Part shown: positions 8,025 to 16,763 of the stretch, in pieces | Layout of the letters: each line of letters opens with the position of its first letter | Numbering within the stretch: position 1 is the first letter of the stretch | Assembly (NCBI GenBank): GCA_963702195.1 | Contig: OY969725.1 | Coordinates: forward strand, 1,550,001 to 1,614,000 | Origin: AC-56 sp963702195 | GTDB taxonomy: Bacteria; Actinomycetota; Thermoleophilia; Solirubrobacterales; 70-9 | Length of the DNA: 64,000 bases | Reading direction: 5' to 3' | Notes under the pieces: model-generated | Seen by the model: only the letters and a program-made list of their open reading frames with translations | Told to the model about the DNA's origin: nothing | The model's database searches: none | Made by a program: the position numbers and the translations under genes

Positions 8025-8527
8025 GCGAGCGCGAACGCACGCGAGCGCTCGAGGCCGCGCGGGGCCAGCTCCGGCGTGGTCCGAGGCAGCCCGGCGGCGC
8101 GGAGTGCCTGCTGGCGCGTCAGGTACTCCCGGATTCGCGCGAGCTTGCCGTCGCGAAGCTCGTGCACGTCGAACAGCGGCTGGCTGATGTCCATCTGGCT
8201 CTTTCGACCGCGGCCGTGCACCCTGATCGCGGCGACGACCGTCGTGCCCGACGCGACGACCTCGATGATCTCGTCCCAGGCGTCCGCCCAGGCTTCGAAC
8301 CACCGCTCGATCCAGCTCGTGATCGCGCCGTGACCCTTGATCGTGCCCGCCTCCTCGACCGGCCAGTATTCGCAGTCGGCATGAAAGTGCGTCTCGACGT
8401 ATGAGGCGATCTCGCCACCGCGCGCCAACCCGTTGAACGACGCGTACATCGATCGCACGATCGCCGCGTTCTGCCGGGGGATCGACGGGTCGAGGAGCGC
8501 TTCGTGGACTGGCCGGACCGAGCTCAT
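8021..8527 (-). CDS. SnoaL-like / NTF2-fold protein
   Basis: 168 residues from the ATG at 8527. The NTF2-like region covers AAIVRSMYASFNGL to RIREYLTRQQALRAAGL, with the Trp-rich IKGHGAITSWIERWFEAWADAW helix typical of SnoaL-like proteins. The frame extends upstream to 8596, with another start (GTG at 8563) possible; the start is uncertain. Function unknown. It is the second SnoaL-like gene within 2 kb, but the two are not close duplicates. Confidence 0.7.
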   Translation of the reverse strand: MSSVRPVHEALLDPSIPRQNAAIVRSMYASFNGLARGGEIASYVETHFHADCEYWPVEEAGTIKGHGAITSWIERWFEAWADAWDEIIEVVASGTTVVAAIRVHGRGRKSQMDISQPLFDVHELRDGKLARIREYLTRQQALRAAGLPRTTPELAPRGLERSRAFALA

Positions 8528-8632
8528 TACGAGGACTACCGTCAGGCGGCTGACCAGGTTCACCCGGCCCGAATCTCGCTTCGGATCGCGCACCACGAGC
8601 AGAGATGCACCGACCTCTCGTGAGGCTCGGGA

Positions 8633-9340
8633 TTACTCGTCGGGCTCGGACAATTGCAGCGTCATCAGCACGACGGCGACGGCGTAGAACGGCGAGAGCA
8701 GGACCCCGGTGACCGCCTCCCCCGCCCAGTCGCTGAGGATGTGACTGTGGATGAGCTCGTGGAACCAGTTCAGCGACGCGGTGGAGAGGACCTCGCTCCC
8801 AATGGAGATCGGAAGCACCACCAGCAGCACCGCCCAGAAGTGCCCGCGGACGAGCTGCCTGCTCCGCTTGAGCGCCGCCCGGACCCCGGTCCTCTCGAGC
8901 TCGATGATCGGGCCCGCGAGGGCGAACCAGGTGAGGAAGATGAGCCCCGGCACGACGAGGAGGAGGAGGCCGAGCGCGGTACCCGCCGCGACGATGAGGA
9001 CGACGACGATCAGCCGCCCGTAGCTGAGGTTTCTCGCGATCGTCCGCAACGGCGGCGGCTCCGACTCCTCGCCTCGCGCGAGTGCGATCGCCACGGCGCC
9101 GCTGTAGAAGATCTCGCCGATCAGGTTGGTGACCGCCTGGACGACGATCGCGGCCAGGAGCGCATACGTCCCCAGATCATTGAACCCGCCGAGATTCTCG
9201 ATGCGGACGTCCTGGATCCGATCAGCGACGCCGTCCAGCAGCCCGAGCGGGACGAAGACGGCGAGCCCGAGGAAGAGCAGGTACCCGCCCCGGCGCCGGT
9301 ACGTGCGAGCCGTGCGCACGTAGATGTCCCTAGCCGTCAC
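8633..9340 (-). CDS. Integral membrane protein, hypothetical
   Basis: 235 residues with about five to six hydrophobic segments (for example LLFLGLAVFVPLGLL, LIVVVLIVAAGTALGLLLLVVPGLIFLTWFAL). The pattern, with a Leu/Val-rich pair around a PGL turn and the charged RSRQLVRGHFW segment, resembles YciC/GlpF-domain-like glycerophosphodiesterase membrane-domain proteins, but I cannot assign a function. The GTG at 9340 is preceded at 7 bases by TAGGGT (9348-9353, minus strand), facing the TACGCT box of the divergent lipoprotein gene. Confidence 0.72.
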   Translation of the reverse strand: MTARDIYVRTARTYRRRGGYLLFLGLAVFVPLGLLDGVADRIQDVRIENLGGFNDLGTYALLAAIVVQAVTNLIGEIFYSGAVAIALARGEESEPPPLRTIARNLSYGRLIVVVLIVAAGTALGLLLLVVPGLIFLTWFALAGPIIELERTGVRAALKRSRQLVRGHFWAVLLVVLPISIGSEVLSTASLNWFHELIHSHILSDWAGEAVTGVLLSPFYAVAVVLMTLQLSEPDE

Positions 9341-9347
9341 GGCGCCG

Positions 9348-9353
9348 ACCCTA
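9348..9353 (-). promoter_or_regulatory. -10 box TAGGGT, leaderless start of the membrane protein gene
   Basis: TAGGGT on the minus strand with a 7-base gap to the GTG at 9340 and no ribosome binding site between. Confidence 0.5.
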
Positions 9354-9381
9354 ATTCAGCCGGTCGCTACGCTGCCCGCCG

Positions 9382-9900
9382 ATGTCTGCGAGGACGGGAC
9401 GCCGGCTGGCATACGCCGTGGCGATCGCCACGCTGGCCGCGGTGGGAATCAGTGCGTGCGGCGGCGGGAGCAGCAGCACGACGAGCACCGACACGGAGCT
9501 CACTCAGTCGCAGCTGATCACCCAGGGCGATGCAATTTGCAAGGACGCCCACGATCGCTTCGCCAAGCTCCAGGCCAGCCCGCCGACCACATCGGAGGAG
9601 GCGGCGACGTTCGCCCAGGAGGTCGTCGAGATCAACGAGTCCGAGATCAGCCAGCTCCGTGCCTTGAACGCGCCATCCTCCGTGAAGCCGGTGCTCAACG
9701 ACTATTTGAAGGCTCGCGACAAGCAACTGGCGCTCCTAAAGCAAGGCCTCGATGCCGCCCGGCAGTCCGATGCCCCCGCCTACCGCACGGCGCAGGCGAG
9801 GCTCGCGGCGGGGCAGGTCCAGCGCCTGCAGCTGGCCCAGGCTGTGGGCTTCAAGGAGTGCAGCCGCCCGGCGGGGATGGCCCCGTCCAGCTCGGGCTAG
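9382..9900 (+). CDS. Secreted lipoprotein, hypothetical
   Basis: 172 residues. An N-terminal signal peptide with twin-Arg-like GRRLAYAVAIATLAA ends in a lipobox (GISAC), so the mature protein should be lipid-anchored on Cys 26. The rest is a Ser/Thr linker and a helical region with two further Cys residues (near 52 and 160) that could form a disulfide. No enzymatic motif is seen. A TACGCT box (9368-9373) lies 8 bases before the ATG, suggesting leaderless transcription. Confidence 0.72.
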   Translation: MSARTGRRLAYAVAIATLAAVGISACGGGSSSTTSTDTELTQSQLITQGDAICKDAHDRFAKLQASPPTTSEEAATFAQEVVEINESEISQLRALNAPSSVKPVLNDYLKARDKQLALLKQGLDAARQSDAPAYRTAQARLAAGQVQRLQLAQAVGFKECSRPAGMAPSSSG

Positions 9901-10313
9901 CGCCGGCGCAGCGAGAACCGGCGCGGTGGCCGGCGGCGCGCGAGCCATCCGAACCCGAGCGCCATCGCCACGTTTCCCGCTCCGGCCATCCACAGCCCGG
10001 CCCTCGCGCCCGGGCGGGAGAAGGCGGACGAGCGCGACCACAGGATGTCCGTGGCGACCTCGGTGCCGCGGAGCCAGGCGAGCGCCCACCAGTCATCCGG
10101 TCGGTTGCGTCGGTGGGCGACGGCGTGGGCCGCGGCGAAGGTGAGCCAAACGGGGCCGCTGCGGCGAAAGAGCTCGCGGGCGTCGGGGGAGGGGCGCTCG
10201 TGACCGAGCACCGCGAGCGTGGCGTCGGGAGCGAGGAGGGCGCCGCTCCCCAGCGCGAGGTCGAAGACGATCATGTTCCGGTTCGTGATCCGGAGCGCTC
10301 TCTCGGCGTCCAC
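9897..10313 (-). CDS. Hypothetical membrane-associated protein
   Basis: 138 residues from GTG 10313, ending in an Arg-rich tail (LARRRPPRRFSLRRR). There are three moderately hydrophobic segments (MIVFDLALGSGALLAP, VWLTFAAAHAVAH, LWMAGAGNVAMALGFGWLA). No family recognised. It overlaps the end of the convergent lipoprotein gene by 4 bases. Confidence 0.55.
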   Translation of the reverse strand: MDAERALRITNRNMIVFDLALGSGALLAPDATLAVLGHERPSPDARELFRRSGPVWLTFAAAHAVAHRRNRPDDWWALAWLRGTEVATDILWSRSSAFSRPGARAGLWMAGAGNVAMALGFGWLARRRPPRRFSLRRR

Positions 10314-10393
10314 GACCGGCGATCCAACCAGATCCGGTCGCGCGATGCACCCAGTTAGGAGGGAAAACCCGAACCGGGGCGAAACATGCCGCC

Positions 10394-11314
10394 GTGAGCA
10401 AGACGGCCACGAAGTCTCGTTCGACTCAGTCGCGCGCTCGCGGGGCCCAGGCGCGCCCGCGCCGCAACGGACGCCCGACGCGGCAGAACGGCAAGACCCT
10501 CTCCACCTACATCACCGAGCGGTTCGACGAGTTCTCGCGTTCGCAGAAGGACGTCGCCCGCTACATCGTCGACCACCTCGACGAGGCGGCGTTCCAGACG
10601 GCCGAGGAGCTCGCCCGCCGCGCGAGCACCTCGTCATCGACGGTGGTCCGCTTCTCGCAGGCTCTCGGCTTCGAGGGCTATCCGGAGCTTCAGCAGGCGG
10701 CGATCGAGGAATACCGCAACCGCACCGGCGAGGAGGCAACCGGGACGGGGGGAGGGCAGCTCTTCGACTTCGACCACTCCGAGTTCGAGTCCTCGCTCGC
10801 CGCCGACCACGCGAACGTCGAGGACACGGCGCGCAGCCTGACCCGCGAGCAGGTCGAGGCATGCGTCTCGGCGCTTGCATCGGCGCACCGGGTGATGCTC
10901 GTCGGCGTGGACCAGATGGCCTTCTTCGCCAGCTATCTCCGTCACCTTCTGGCGCTGCTCGACATCCGCGCCGAGGTCGTGACCAGCCCGCGCCAGGACT
11001 CGATCACGCGGCTGAGCCGGGTCGACGAGGACACCCTCGTCATCGCCTTCTCGGCGGGCCGGGCGCATCCGCTCATCGTCCGCGCGATGAAGCTCGCCCG
11101 GCATCGTCACGCCAGAACTCTTTCGATCAGCGACGCCACGCTCTCCGAGGTCGGCGAGCACGCTGAGCTGACGCTCTACTACTCCTCGAACAGCCCGTCG
11201 TTCACGCGGTCCAACGCGGCGCTGCTGGGCATCGTCCAGGCCCTCGCGTACGGCGTGTACGCGCGCGACAAGGCGGCCTTCAAGGACCGCATCCGCGCCT
11301 TCAAGCTGAAGTAG
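10394..11314 (+). CDS. MurR/RpiR-family transcriptional regulator
   Basis: 306 residues. A basic N-terminal tail (residues 1-33) precedes an RpiR-type helix-turn-helix (LSTYITERFDEF, SRSQKDVARYIVDHLDE, AEELARRASTSSSTVVRFSQALGF) and a C-terminal SIS sugar-phosphate-binding domain (about 130-290: HRVMLVGVDQMAFF, VIAFSAGRAHPLIVRAM). Such proteins sense phosphosugars and control sugar or cell-wall recycling genes. No sugar operon is adjacent, so its targets are not evident. GTG start. Confidence 0.87.
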   Translation: MSKTATKSRSTQSRARGAQARPRRNGRPTRQNGKTLSTYITERFDEFSRSQKDVARYIVDHLDEAAFQTAEELARRASTSSSTVVRFSQALGFEGYPELQQAAIEEYRNRTGEEATGTGGGQLFDFDHSEFESSLAADHANVEDTARSLTREQVEACVSALASAHRVMLVGVDQMAFFASYLRHLLALLDIRAEVVTSPRQDSITRLSRVDEDTLVIAFSAGRAHPLIVRAMKLARHRHARTLSISDATLSEVGEHAELTLYYSSNSPSFTRSNAALLGIVQALAYGVYARDKAAFKDRIRAFKLK

Positions 11315-11405
11315 CGCGGGCTCGTCCACCCCTTTATCCGGAACGTGCGGGCTTTGCGCCGCACAACCAGGGGTTCCGACATCTCACGGGTTTAACGTGC
11401 CGCCG

Positions 11406-11864
11406 GTGATGGGAGGCAGACCCAGGCGTCTGCTCGGGCCGACCGTCGGTTCGGCGGCGGTCATGGCCATCTCTGCGTTCGTGTTGTGGGGCGTTGCCCT
11501 CTGGGTTTCCTGGGGCGGCTCGTGTCCGAACGCGAGCCAGACGACCGGCGGGCTCGACAAGGGCATCTCAATGTGGCCCCCGGCCGCCCAGTGCACCAAC
11601 GCCCATGGAGGGACGTTCTGGCACCAGGCGCTCCCGTGGGCCACATGGCTCATCGGCGCGCTCATCCTCGCCGCCGCGGCCGTGTTGCTCACCGGCCTGA
11701 TCGTCGCGATCCGCGACCTTCGCCGTCCGGCCCCGTCTCCGGAGAGGGCGAGCCTGCGGCGGTTCGAGGCGGCGGCTCCGCATGGAGGCGCTCCTGACGG
11801 GCCTCCAGCGGCGCGGCATGAGGTTGGTCCCGGCGAGGACGACGGCCGGGCGATGGCCGCCTGA
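11406..11864 (+). CDS. Hypothetical protein with two membrane segments
   Basis: 152 residues from a GTG at 11406. I choose this start because TAACGT (11393-11398) lies exactly 7 bases upstream, and the alternative GTG at 11397 falls inside that box. Two membrane segments (VMAISAFVLWGVALWVSW; LIGALILAAAAVLLTGLIVAI) flank an outward loop with two Cys residues that could form a disulfide. A charged C-terminal tail is cytoplasmic. No family recognised. Confidence 0.6.
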   Translation: MMGGRPRRLLGPTVGSAAVMAISAFVLWGVALWVSWGGSCPNASQTTGGLDKGISMWPPAAQCTNAHGGTFWHQALPWATWLIGALILAAAAVLLTGLIVAIRDLRRPAPSPERASLRRFEAAAPHGGAPDGPPAARHEVGPGEDDGRAMAA

Positions 11865-11947
11865 CGGAGCGATTCGGCTCGACAGGGAGTAGCAGGCGCT
11901 CGGCCGGAATCATCGCTCGCGCGGGGCGGGGACGGCAGTCGCTCCCC

Positions 11948-11953
11948 TATATT
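11948..11953 (+). promoter_or_regulatory. -10 box TATATT of pdxS (leaderless)
   Basis: TATATT followed by 7 bases and the GTG start of pdxS. No Shine-Dalgarno fits in the gap, so transcription probably starts at or next to the start codon. Confidence 0.6.
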
Positions 11954-11960
11954 CCAGACA

Positions 11961-12848
11961 GTGAGCGAGAGGGCGACATTCCGGGTCAAGCGCGGCCTCG
12001 CGGAGATGCTCAAGGGCGGCGTGATCATGGACGTGACCACCGCCGAGCAATCGCGGATCGCCGAGGATGCCGGCGCCGTGGCCGTGATGGCGCTCGAGCG
12101 GGTGCCCGCGGACATCCGCGCCGCCGGCGGAGTCGCGCGCATGGCCAGCCCCCGGGTGATCAAGGAGATCCAGGAGTCGGTGAGCATCCCGGTCATGGCG
12201 AAGGCCCGCATCGGGCACTTCGCCGAGGCGCAGATCCTGCAGTCGCTGGAGGTCGACTACATCGACGAGTCCGAGGTCCTGACACCCGCCGACGAGGCGC
12301 ACCACATCGACAAGCACGCCTTCGAGGTGCCGTTCGTGTGCGGGGCGACCAATCTGGGCGAGGCGCTTCGCCGGATCGGCGAGGGTGCCGCGATGATTCG
12401 CTCCAAGGGCGAGGCCGGCACCGGCAACATCGTCGAGGCCGTGCGTCACCTGCGCGGGATCGTGGGCGGCATCAAGCGGCTCGGGACGCTCGGAAGCGAG
12501 CAGCTCGGCGCCGAGGCCAAGGAGCTCGGCGCGCCGATGGAGGTCGTGCGTGAGGTTGCCGAGGCCGGCTGGCTCCCGGTCCCCCTGTTCTGCGCGGGCG
12601 GCATCGCGACGCCCGCGGATGCGGCGCTCGTGATGCAGCTGGGCGCGGAGGGCAACTTCGTCGGCTCCGGAATCTTCAAGTCCGAGGACCCCGATCGCCG
12701 AGCTCGGGCGATCGTCGAGGCGACCACTCACTTCAAGGACCCGGAGCGGGTTGCAGCCGCGTCGATCGAGCTCGGCGAGCCCATGCGTGGCGACGACATC
12801 GCGCAGCTCGCGGCGGAGGGCGAGCTGCTCCAGCAGCGCGGCGCATAG
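11961..12848 (+). CDS. pdxS: Pyridoxal 5'-phosphate synthase, PdxS (PLP lyase) subunit
   Basis: 295 residues, a TIM barrel that builds PLP from ribose 5-phosphate, glyceraldehyde 3-phosphate and ammonia delivered by PdxT. The family is unmistakable: GGVIMDVTTAEQSRIAEDAGA near residue 19, active-site Lys in VMAKARIGH, the second lysine in MIRSKGEAGTGN, and the phosphate-binding PVPLFCAGGIATPADAAL. GTG start 7 bases after a TATATT box. pdxT follows after 11 bases; the RpiR-type regulator further upstream is not the usual PdxR. Confidence 0.97.
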   Translation: MSERATFRVKRGLAEMLKGGVIMDVTTAEQSRIAEDAGAVAVMALERVPADIRAAGGVARMASPRVIKEIQESVSIPVMAKARIGHFAEAQILQSLEVDYIDESEVLTPADEAHHIDKHAFEVPFVCGATNLGEALRRIGEGAAMIRSKGEAGTGNIVEAVRHLRGIVGGIKRLGTLGSEQLGAEAKELGAPMEVVREVAEAGWLPVPLFCAGGIATPADAALVMQLGAEGNFVGSGIFKSEDPDRRARAIVEATTHFKDPERVAAASIELGEPMRGDDIAQLAAEGELLQQRGA

Positions 12849-12859
12849 GGTCCGCCCGC

Positions 12860-13489
12860 GTGAGTCCCTCCAGCGCGTTTCTCCCCGAGGCCGGGGACGC
12901 GAGCCGGTTGCGAATCGGCGTGCTGGCCAGCCAGGGTGACTTCGCGGCACACGCCGAGACGCTGCGGTCGCTGGGGGCGGAGCCGGTGGAGGTCCGCACG
13001 CCGGAGGCGATCGAGGGGCTCGACGGGCTCGTGATCCCCGGCGGCGAGAGCACGACGATCACCAAGGCGATCGAACGCGACAGCCTCGAGCCCGCGATCC
13101 GGGCTCACGCCGACGGCGGTCGCCCGATCCTGGGCACATGCGCGGGCATGATCGTGTGCGATCGCGAGCACCTCGGCCTCGTCGACGCGAAGGCCGAGCG
13201 CAACGCTTTTGGGCGCCAGATCGCAAGCTTCGAGGCCGAGCTCCAGGTCGAGGGGCTCGGGCCGGACCCGGTGCACGCCGTGTTCATCCGGGCGCCGTGG
13301 ATCGAGGACTTCGGGGACGACGTCGAGGTCCTCGCCAGCGTCGGCGGCCATCCCGTCGCCATCCGGCAGGGCCAGGTCGTGCTCTGCGCCTTTCACCCAG
13401 AGCTCACGGACGACTCGCGAATGCACGCGCTGCTGATGGCGCTCGCGACCGCCGCCCGCGAGCGCCGCCAACCCACGAGAGCGGCATGA
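12860..13489 (+). CDS. pdxT: Pyridoxal 5'-phosphate synthase, PdxT glutaminase subunit
   Basis: 209 residues, class I glutamine amidotransferase that feeds ammonia to PdxS. The opening GVLASQGDFAAH, the IPGGESTT loop, the nucleophile Cys in LGTCAGMI and the His-Glu pair in AFHPEL are present. An N-terminal addition of about 17 residues precedes the usual start; a later start (RIGVLASQGD region) has no obvious start codon. The GTG at 12860 is 8 bases from a TAGGGT box that includes the pdxS stop, so it may also have its own leaderless promoter. Confidence 0.96.
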   Translation: MSPSSAFLPEAGDASRLRIGVLASQGDFAAHAETLRSLGAEPVEVRTPEAIEGLDGLVIPGGESTTITKAIERDSLEPAIRAHADGGRPILGTCAGMIVCDREHLGLVDAKAERNAFGRQIASFEAELQVEGLGPDPVHAVFIRAPWIEDFGDDVEVLASVGGHPVAIRQGQVVLCAFHPELTDDSRMHALLMALATAARERRQPTRAA

Positions 13490-13501
13490 GGGGGCACAAC
13501 C

Positions 13502-14605
13502 ATGCGTAATCCGAGGGTCGAGAACCTCGCGCGGATCCTGGTCAACTACTCGGTCAAGCTGAAGGAGGGCGACACCTGCGCGATCCGCGGCCCCAGCGCC
13601 GGCGAGCCCCTGATCGCCGCCGTCTACGAGGAGGCCCTGCGCGCGGGGGCGAACCCGACCGTCGCCCTGTCGTTCGAGGGTCAGTCGGTCGCCTATTTTC
13701 GCCACGCCTCGGACGCTCAGCTGGAGTGGGTGTCGCCGATCGCCCGCTGGGAGGCCGAGGAGTGCGACGCGAACATCGTCATCGGCGCGGACACCAACAC
13801 CCGCGAGCTCTCCCAGGTGCCGCCCGAGCGCCAGGCCAAACGGCGGGCGGCGACACGGGCGCTGATGGAGACGACCATGCGGCGCAGCGCCGAGGGGAGC
13901 TTCCGATGGGTCTACACGCTCTACCCGACCTCCGCCTATGCCTCTGACGCCGAGATGAGCCTGGCCGACTTCGAGGACTTCTACTACGGCGCCTGCTTCG
14001 CGGACGTGGCCGATCCGGTCGCGGCCTGGCGCAAGGCGGCCGAGGAATGGAAGCGGCTGGCCGACTGGATCGAGGGCCATGAGGAGGTCCGCGTGACTGC
14101 GCCCGGGACCGACATCAAGCTCGGCATCGCGGGCCGGAAGTTCATCGCCGCCGACGGCGAGCACAACATGCCGGACGGCGAGTTCTTCACCGCGCCGGTC
14201 GAGGACTCGGTGGAGGGTGAGGTCTCGTTCCACCTGCCCGCCATGGTCGGCGGGCGAGAGGTGGTGGGCGCCCACCTGCGGTTCGAGGGCGGCAGGGTCG
14301 TCGACGCGACCGCGGAGCGCGGGGAGGACTTCCTGGTGAGCCTCCTGGACACCGATGAAGGCTCGCGCCGTCTCGGCGAGCTGGGGATCGGCACCAACTT
14401 CGGCATCGACCGGGGAACCCGCGACGTGCTGCTCGACGAGAAGATCGGCGGCACCGTGCACATGGCGGTCGGGGCCAGCTACCCCGAGTGCGGAGGCAAC
14501 AACGAGAGCGCCGTCCACACGGACCTCGTCTGCGACCTGCGCGGCGGCGGCCGCATCGAGGTCGACGGCCAGCCGTTCCAGGAGGACGGCCGGTTCCTCG
14601 TCTAG
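13502..14605 (+). CDS. Aminopeptidase, M29 family
   Basis: 367 residues, thermophilic-aminopeptidase (AmpS/PepS) type metallopeptidase. Typical segments are VNYSVKLKEGDTCAIRG at the N-terminus, the metal-binding FNxPDGE-like HNMPDGEFFTAPVEDSVEG near residue 220, and the C-terminal LGIGTNFGIDRGTRDVLLDEKIGGTVHMAVG. It should release N-terminal residues from peptides in the cytoplasm. It follows pdxT by 12 bases and is probably in the same operon, with no metabolic link that I can name. Confidence 0.9.
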   Translation: MRNPRVENLARILVNYSVKLKEGDTCAIRGPSAGEPLIAAVYEEALRAGANPTVALSFEGQSVAYFRHASDAQLEWVSPIARWEAEECDANIVIGADTNTRELSQVPPERQAKRRAATRALMETTMRRSAEGSFRWVYTLYPTSAYASDAEMSLADFEDFYYGACFADVADPVAAWRKAAEEWKRLADWIEGHEEVRVTAPGTDIKLGIAGRKFIAADGEHNMPDGEFFTAPVEDSVEGEVSFHLPAMVGGREVVGAHLRFEGGRVVDATAERGEDFLVSLLDTDEGSRRLGELGIGTNFGIDRGTRDVLLDEKIGGTVHMAVGASYPECGGNNESAVHTDLVCDLRGGGRIEVDGQPFQEDGRFLV

Positions 14606-14745
14606 GCGTCCCGAGGCGTAACCGATCTGACAAGTATCAATCCCGCAACTTCTGGCGAGCGGCTCTGTTTGTACGGTCACCGCACCGGTCAGAGCTTTGT
14701 TGCCAGGGGCTCGGTGTTGGGCGTACACGGGATGCCGAGGCCGCT

Positions 14746-14773
14746 GGCGGCCGGGCACAGAGGCCCGGCCGCC
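14746..14773 (+). terminator. GC-rich hairpin after the aminopeptidase gene
   Basis: An 11-base-pair stem (GGCGGCCGGGC with its complement, 6-base loop) in the 229-base gap between the aminopeptidase and the YebC gene. No T run. Nothing else gene-like is seen in this gap. Confidence 0.45.
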
Positions 14774-14821
14774 GCGCCGCCTCCTCAGCCATCCCGCATC
14801 CGCGCTTGACCGCTCGCTTCC

Positions 14822-14827
14822 TAGTAT
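14822..14827 (+). promoter_or_regulatory. -10 box TAGTAT of the YebC-family gene (leaderless)
   Basis: TAGTAT lies 7 bases before the ATG at 14835. A TTGACC at 14806-14811 is only 10 bases away from it and is too close to act as its -35 element. Confidence 0.5.
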
Positions 14828-14834
14828 GTGAGCC

Positions 14835-15584
14835 ATGTCGGGTCACTCCAAGTGGGCCTCCATCAAGCACAAGAAGGCGGCCACCGACGCACGGCGCGGG
14901 CAGCTCTTCACCAAGCTCGCGCGGGCCATCACGATCGCGGCACGTGAGGGCGGGGGAGACCCCGAGGCCAACTTCACGCTCGCCGCTGCGGTCCAGAAGG
15001 CGCGGGACTACTCGATGCCCAAGGACAGCATCCAGCGAGCGATCGACCGCGGCACGGGCGCGGGGGCGGATGCCGACACGATCGAGCGGGTCGTGTACGA
15101 GGGCTACGGGCCGGCGGGCGTGGCAGTCCTGGCGGAGGCGCTCACCGACAACCGGAACCGCACCAGCGCGGACCTTCGCCACATCTTCGACAAGAACGGG
15201 GGCAGCCTCGGCGAGCCGGGCTCCGTGGCGTGGGTGTTCGAGAAGCGGGGCGTTGCGATGGTCGATGCCGACCGCTACGGCGAGGACGACCTCATCCCGG
15301 CGATCGACGCGGGCGCCGAGGACGTGACCCGGGAGGGGGACTCGCTCAAGGTCGTGAGCCCCGTCGAGAGCCTGGCGGCCGTGCGCGAGGCGCTCGAGTC
15401 CTCAGGGGTGGACATCGAGTCGGCCGAGCTCACGATGGAGCCGAAGAGCGTCGTCGAGATGGGCGATACCGACGCTCGGGCCGTGATGCGACTGATGGAG
15501 GCTCTCGACGACCACGACGACATCGAGGCCGTCCACGCGAACTTCGACATCCCGGCCGAGGTGCTCGAGGAAATCGCCGCGTAG
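14835..15584 (+). CDS. YebC/PmpR/TACO1-family protein
   Basis: 249 residues, full length. It opens with the invariant SGHSKWASIKHKKAATDARRGQLFTKLARAI and has YEGYGPAGVAVLAEALTDNRNRT in the middle domain. The family was long annotated as a transcriptional regulator; more recent work links members to translation of polyproline stretches, so the DNA-binding role should not be assumed. It stands directly before ruvCAB, the classical order. Confidence 0.95.
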   Translation: MSGHSKWASIKHKKAATDARRGQLFTKLARAITIAAREGGGDPEANFTLAAAVQKARDYSMPKDSIQRAIDRGTGAGADADTIERVVYEGYGPAGVAVLAEALTDNRNRTSADLRHIFDKNGGSLGEPGSVAWVFEKRGVAMVDADRYGEDDLIPAIDAGAEDVTREGDSLKVVSPVESLAAVREALESSGVDIESAELTMEPKSVVEMGDTDARAVMRLMEALDDHDDIEAVHANFDIPAEVLEEIAA

Positions 15585-15651
15585 GCACGCCCCAGGCGCG
15601 CCTACGGGCCCAGATTGGAGGCGTCCGAGGCCGGGCGCAGAATCACTACCC

Positions 15652-16170
15652 ATGATCGTGGTCATGGGGATCGACCCCGGCGTGGCGAACACCGGCTTCG
15701 GCGTCGTGCGCCTCGCGGGAGGCCGGATGAGCGTCGTCGACGGCGGCGTGATCGAGGTTCCACCCGGTGAGCCCAGCGAGTCACGCCTGGCCGAGATCCA
15801 TCGCGAGCTGTCCGAGCTGCTGACCTGGCACGAACCCGCCGCGCTGGCGCTGGAGGACGTGTACTTCGGGAAGAACGTGCGCTCGGCGATCGGAGTCGGT
15901 CAGGCCAGGGGCGTCGTGATGCTCACCGCCGCGCAGCGCGGCATCAGGTGCTTCGACTACACGCCGCAGGCCGTGAAGATGGCCGTCTGCGGCAACGGCG
16001 CCGCGAACAAGGCGCAGGTCCAGCGGATGGTGGCGAGCCTGCTCGGGCTGCCGAAGCCGCCCGAGCCCGACCACGCCGCCGACGCCCTCGCGGTCGCCAT
16101 CTGCCATGCGGCGCACACGCGCCCGTCCCACGCGTCCGCGGCCCAGGCGAGCGGAGTTGGCTCCGCATGA
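15652..16170 (+). CDS. ruvC: Crossover junction endodeoxyribonuclease RuvC
   Basis: 172 residues. It resolves Holliday junctions by paired nicks. The RNase H-like catalytic carboxylates are visible: Asp in GIDPGVANTGFG, Glu in LALEDVYFGKN, and the C-terminal pair in EPDHAADALAVAICHA. Its stop overlaps the ruvA start (ATGA), giving translational coupling. Confidence 0.97.
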   Translation: MIVVMGIDPGVANTGFGVVRLAGGRMSVVDGGVIEVPPGEPSESRLAEIHRELSELLTWHEPAALALEDVYFGKNVRSAIGVGQARGVVMLTAAQRGIRCFDYTPQAVKMAVCGNGAANKAQVQRMVASLLGLPKPPEPDHAADALAVAICHAAHTRPSHASAAQASGVGSA

Positions 16171-16763
16171 TCGCTTCGGTGCGCGGAGAGGTGATGGTGC
16201 GGCGGCCCGATCACGTCGTGATCGAGGCCGGCGGCGTCGGCTACCGCCTCGCCGTCTCGGCGGAGACCCTGAAGGGCGTTCCCAGCCGCGGCAAGGAAAC
16301 GACCCTGCACGCCCACCTCGTCGCGCGCGACGACTCCATGTCGCTGTATGGCTTCGCGAGCGAGGAGGAGCGCGACCTCTTCCTGCATCTGACCTCGGTG
16401 TCGGGTATCGGCCCGAAGGTGGCGATCGCCATCCTCTCGGGCGGCACGCCGCGCGAGCTCCTGCGGGCAATCGCCGCCGGCGACGCAAAGCGGTTCCAGG
16501 CGGCGCCAGGAGTGGGGAAGCGCACGGCTGAGAGGCTGATCGTCGAGCTTCGCGAGAAGGTGGCGGGCGAGTTGACCGAGGGGATTCCCGCCGCCGGCGA
16601 CTCCGAGACGGCGGAGCCGCGCCTGCTGGCCCGCGACGGCCTCATGCACCTGGGTTACACGATCACCGAGGCCGAGAGCCTGCTGGACGGCGCCGAGGGC
16701 TCGAGCGCCGAGGAGCTCATCAACGCGGCCCTGCGGCGCGCCGCCGAGGGGACACGGACGTGA
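16167..16763 (+). CDS. ruvA: Holliday junction branch migration protein RuvA
   Basis: 198 residues from the ATG at 16167 overlapping the ruvC stop. It has the N-terminal OB domain (MIASVRGEVMVRRPDHVVIE), two helix-hairpin-helix motifs (TSVSGIGPKVAIAILSG; APGVGKRTAERLIVELR) and a small C-terminal domain that contacts RuvB. Tetramers clamp the junction. The open frame reaches further upstream, but that part lies inside ruvC. Confidence 0.97.
   Translation: MIASVRGEVMVRRPDHVVIEAGGVGYRLAVSAETLKGVPSRGKETTLHAHLVARDDSMSLYGFASEEERDLFLHLTSVSGIGPKVAIAILSGGTPRELLRAIAAGDAKRFQAAPGVGKRTAERLIVELREKVAGELTEGIPAAGDSETAEPRLLARDGLMHLGYTITEAESLLDGAEGSSAEELINAALRRAAEGTRT

Noticed and set aside
14806..14811. TTGACC as the -35 box of the YebC-family gene
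   Set aside because: Only 10 bases separate it from the TAGTAT box, too short for a sigma-70-type promoter.
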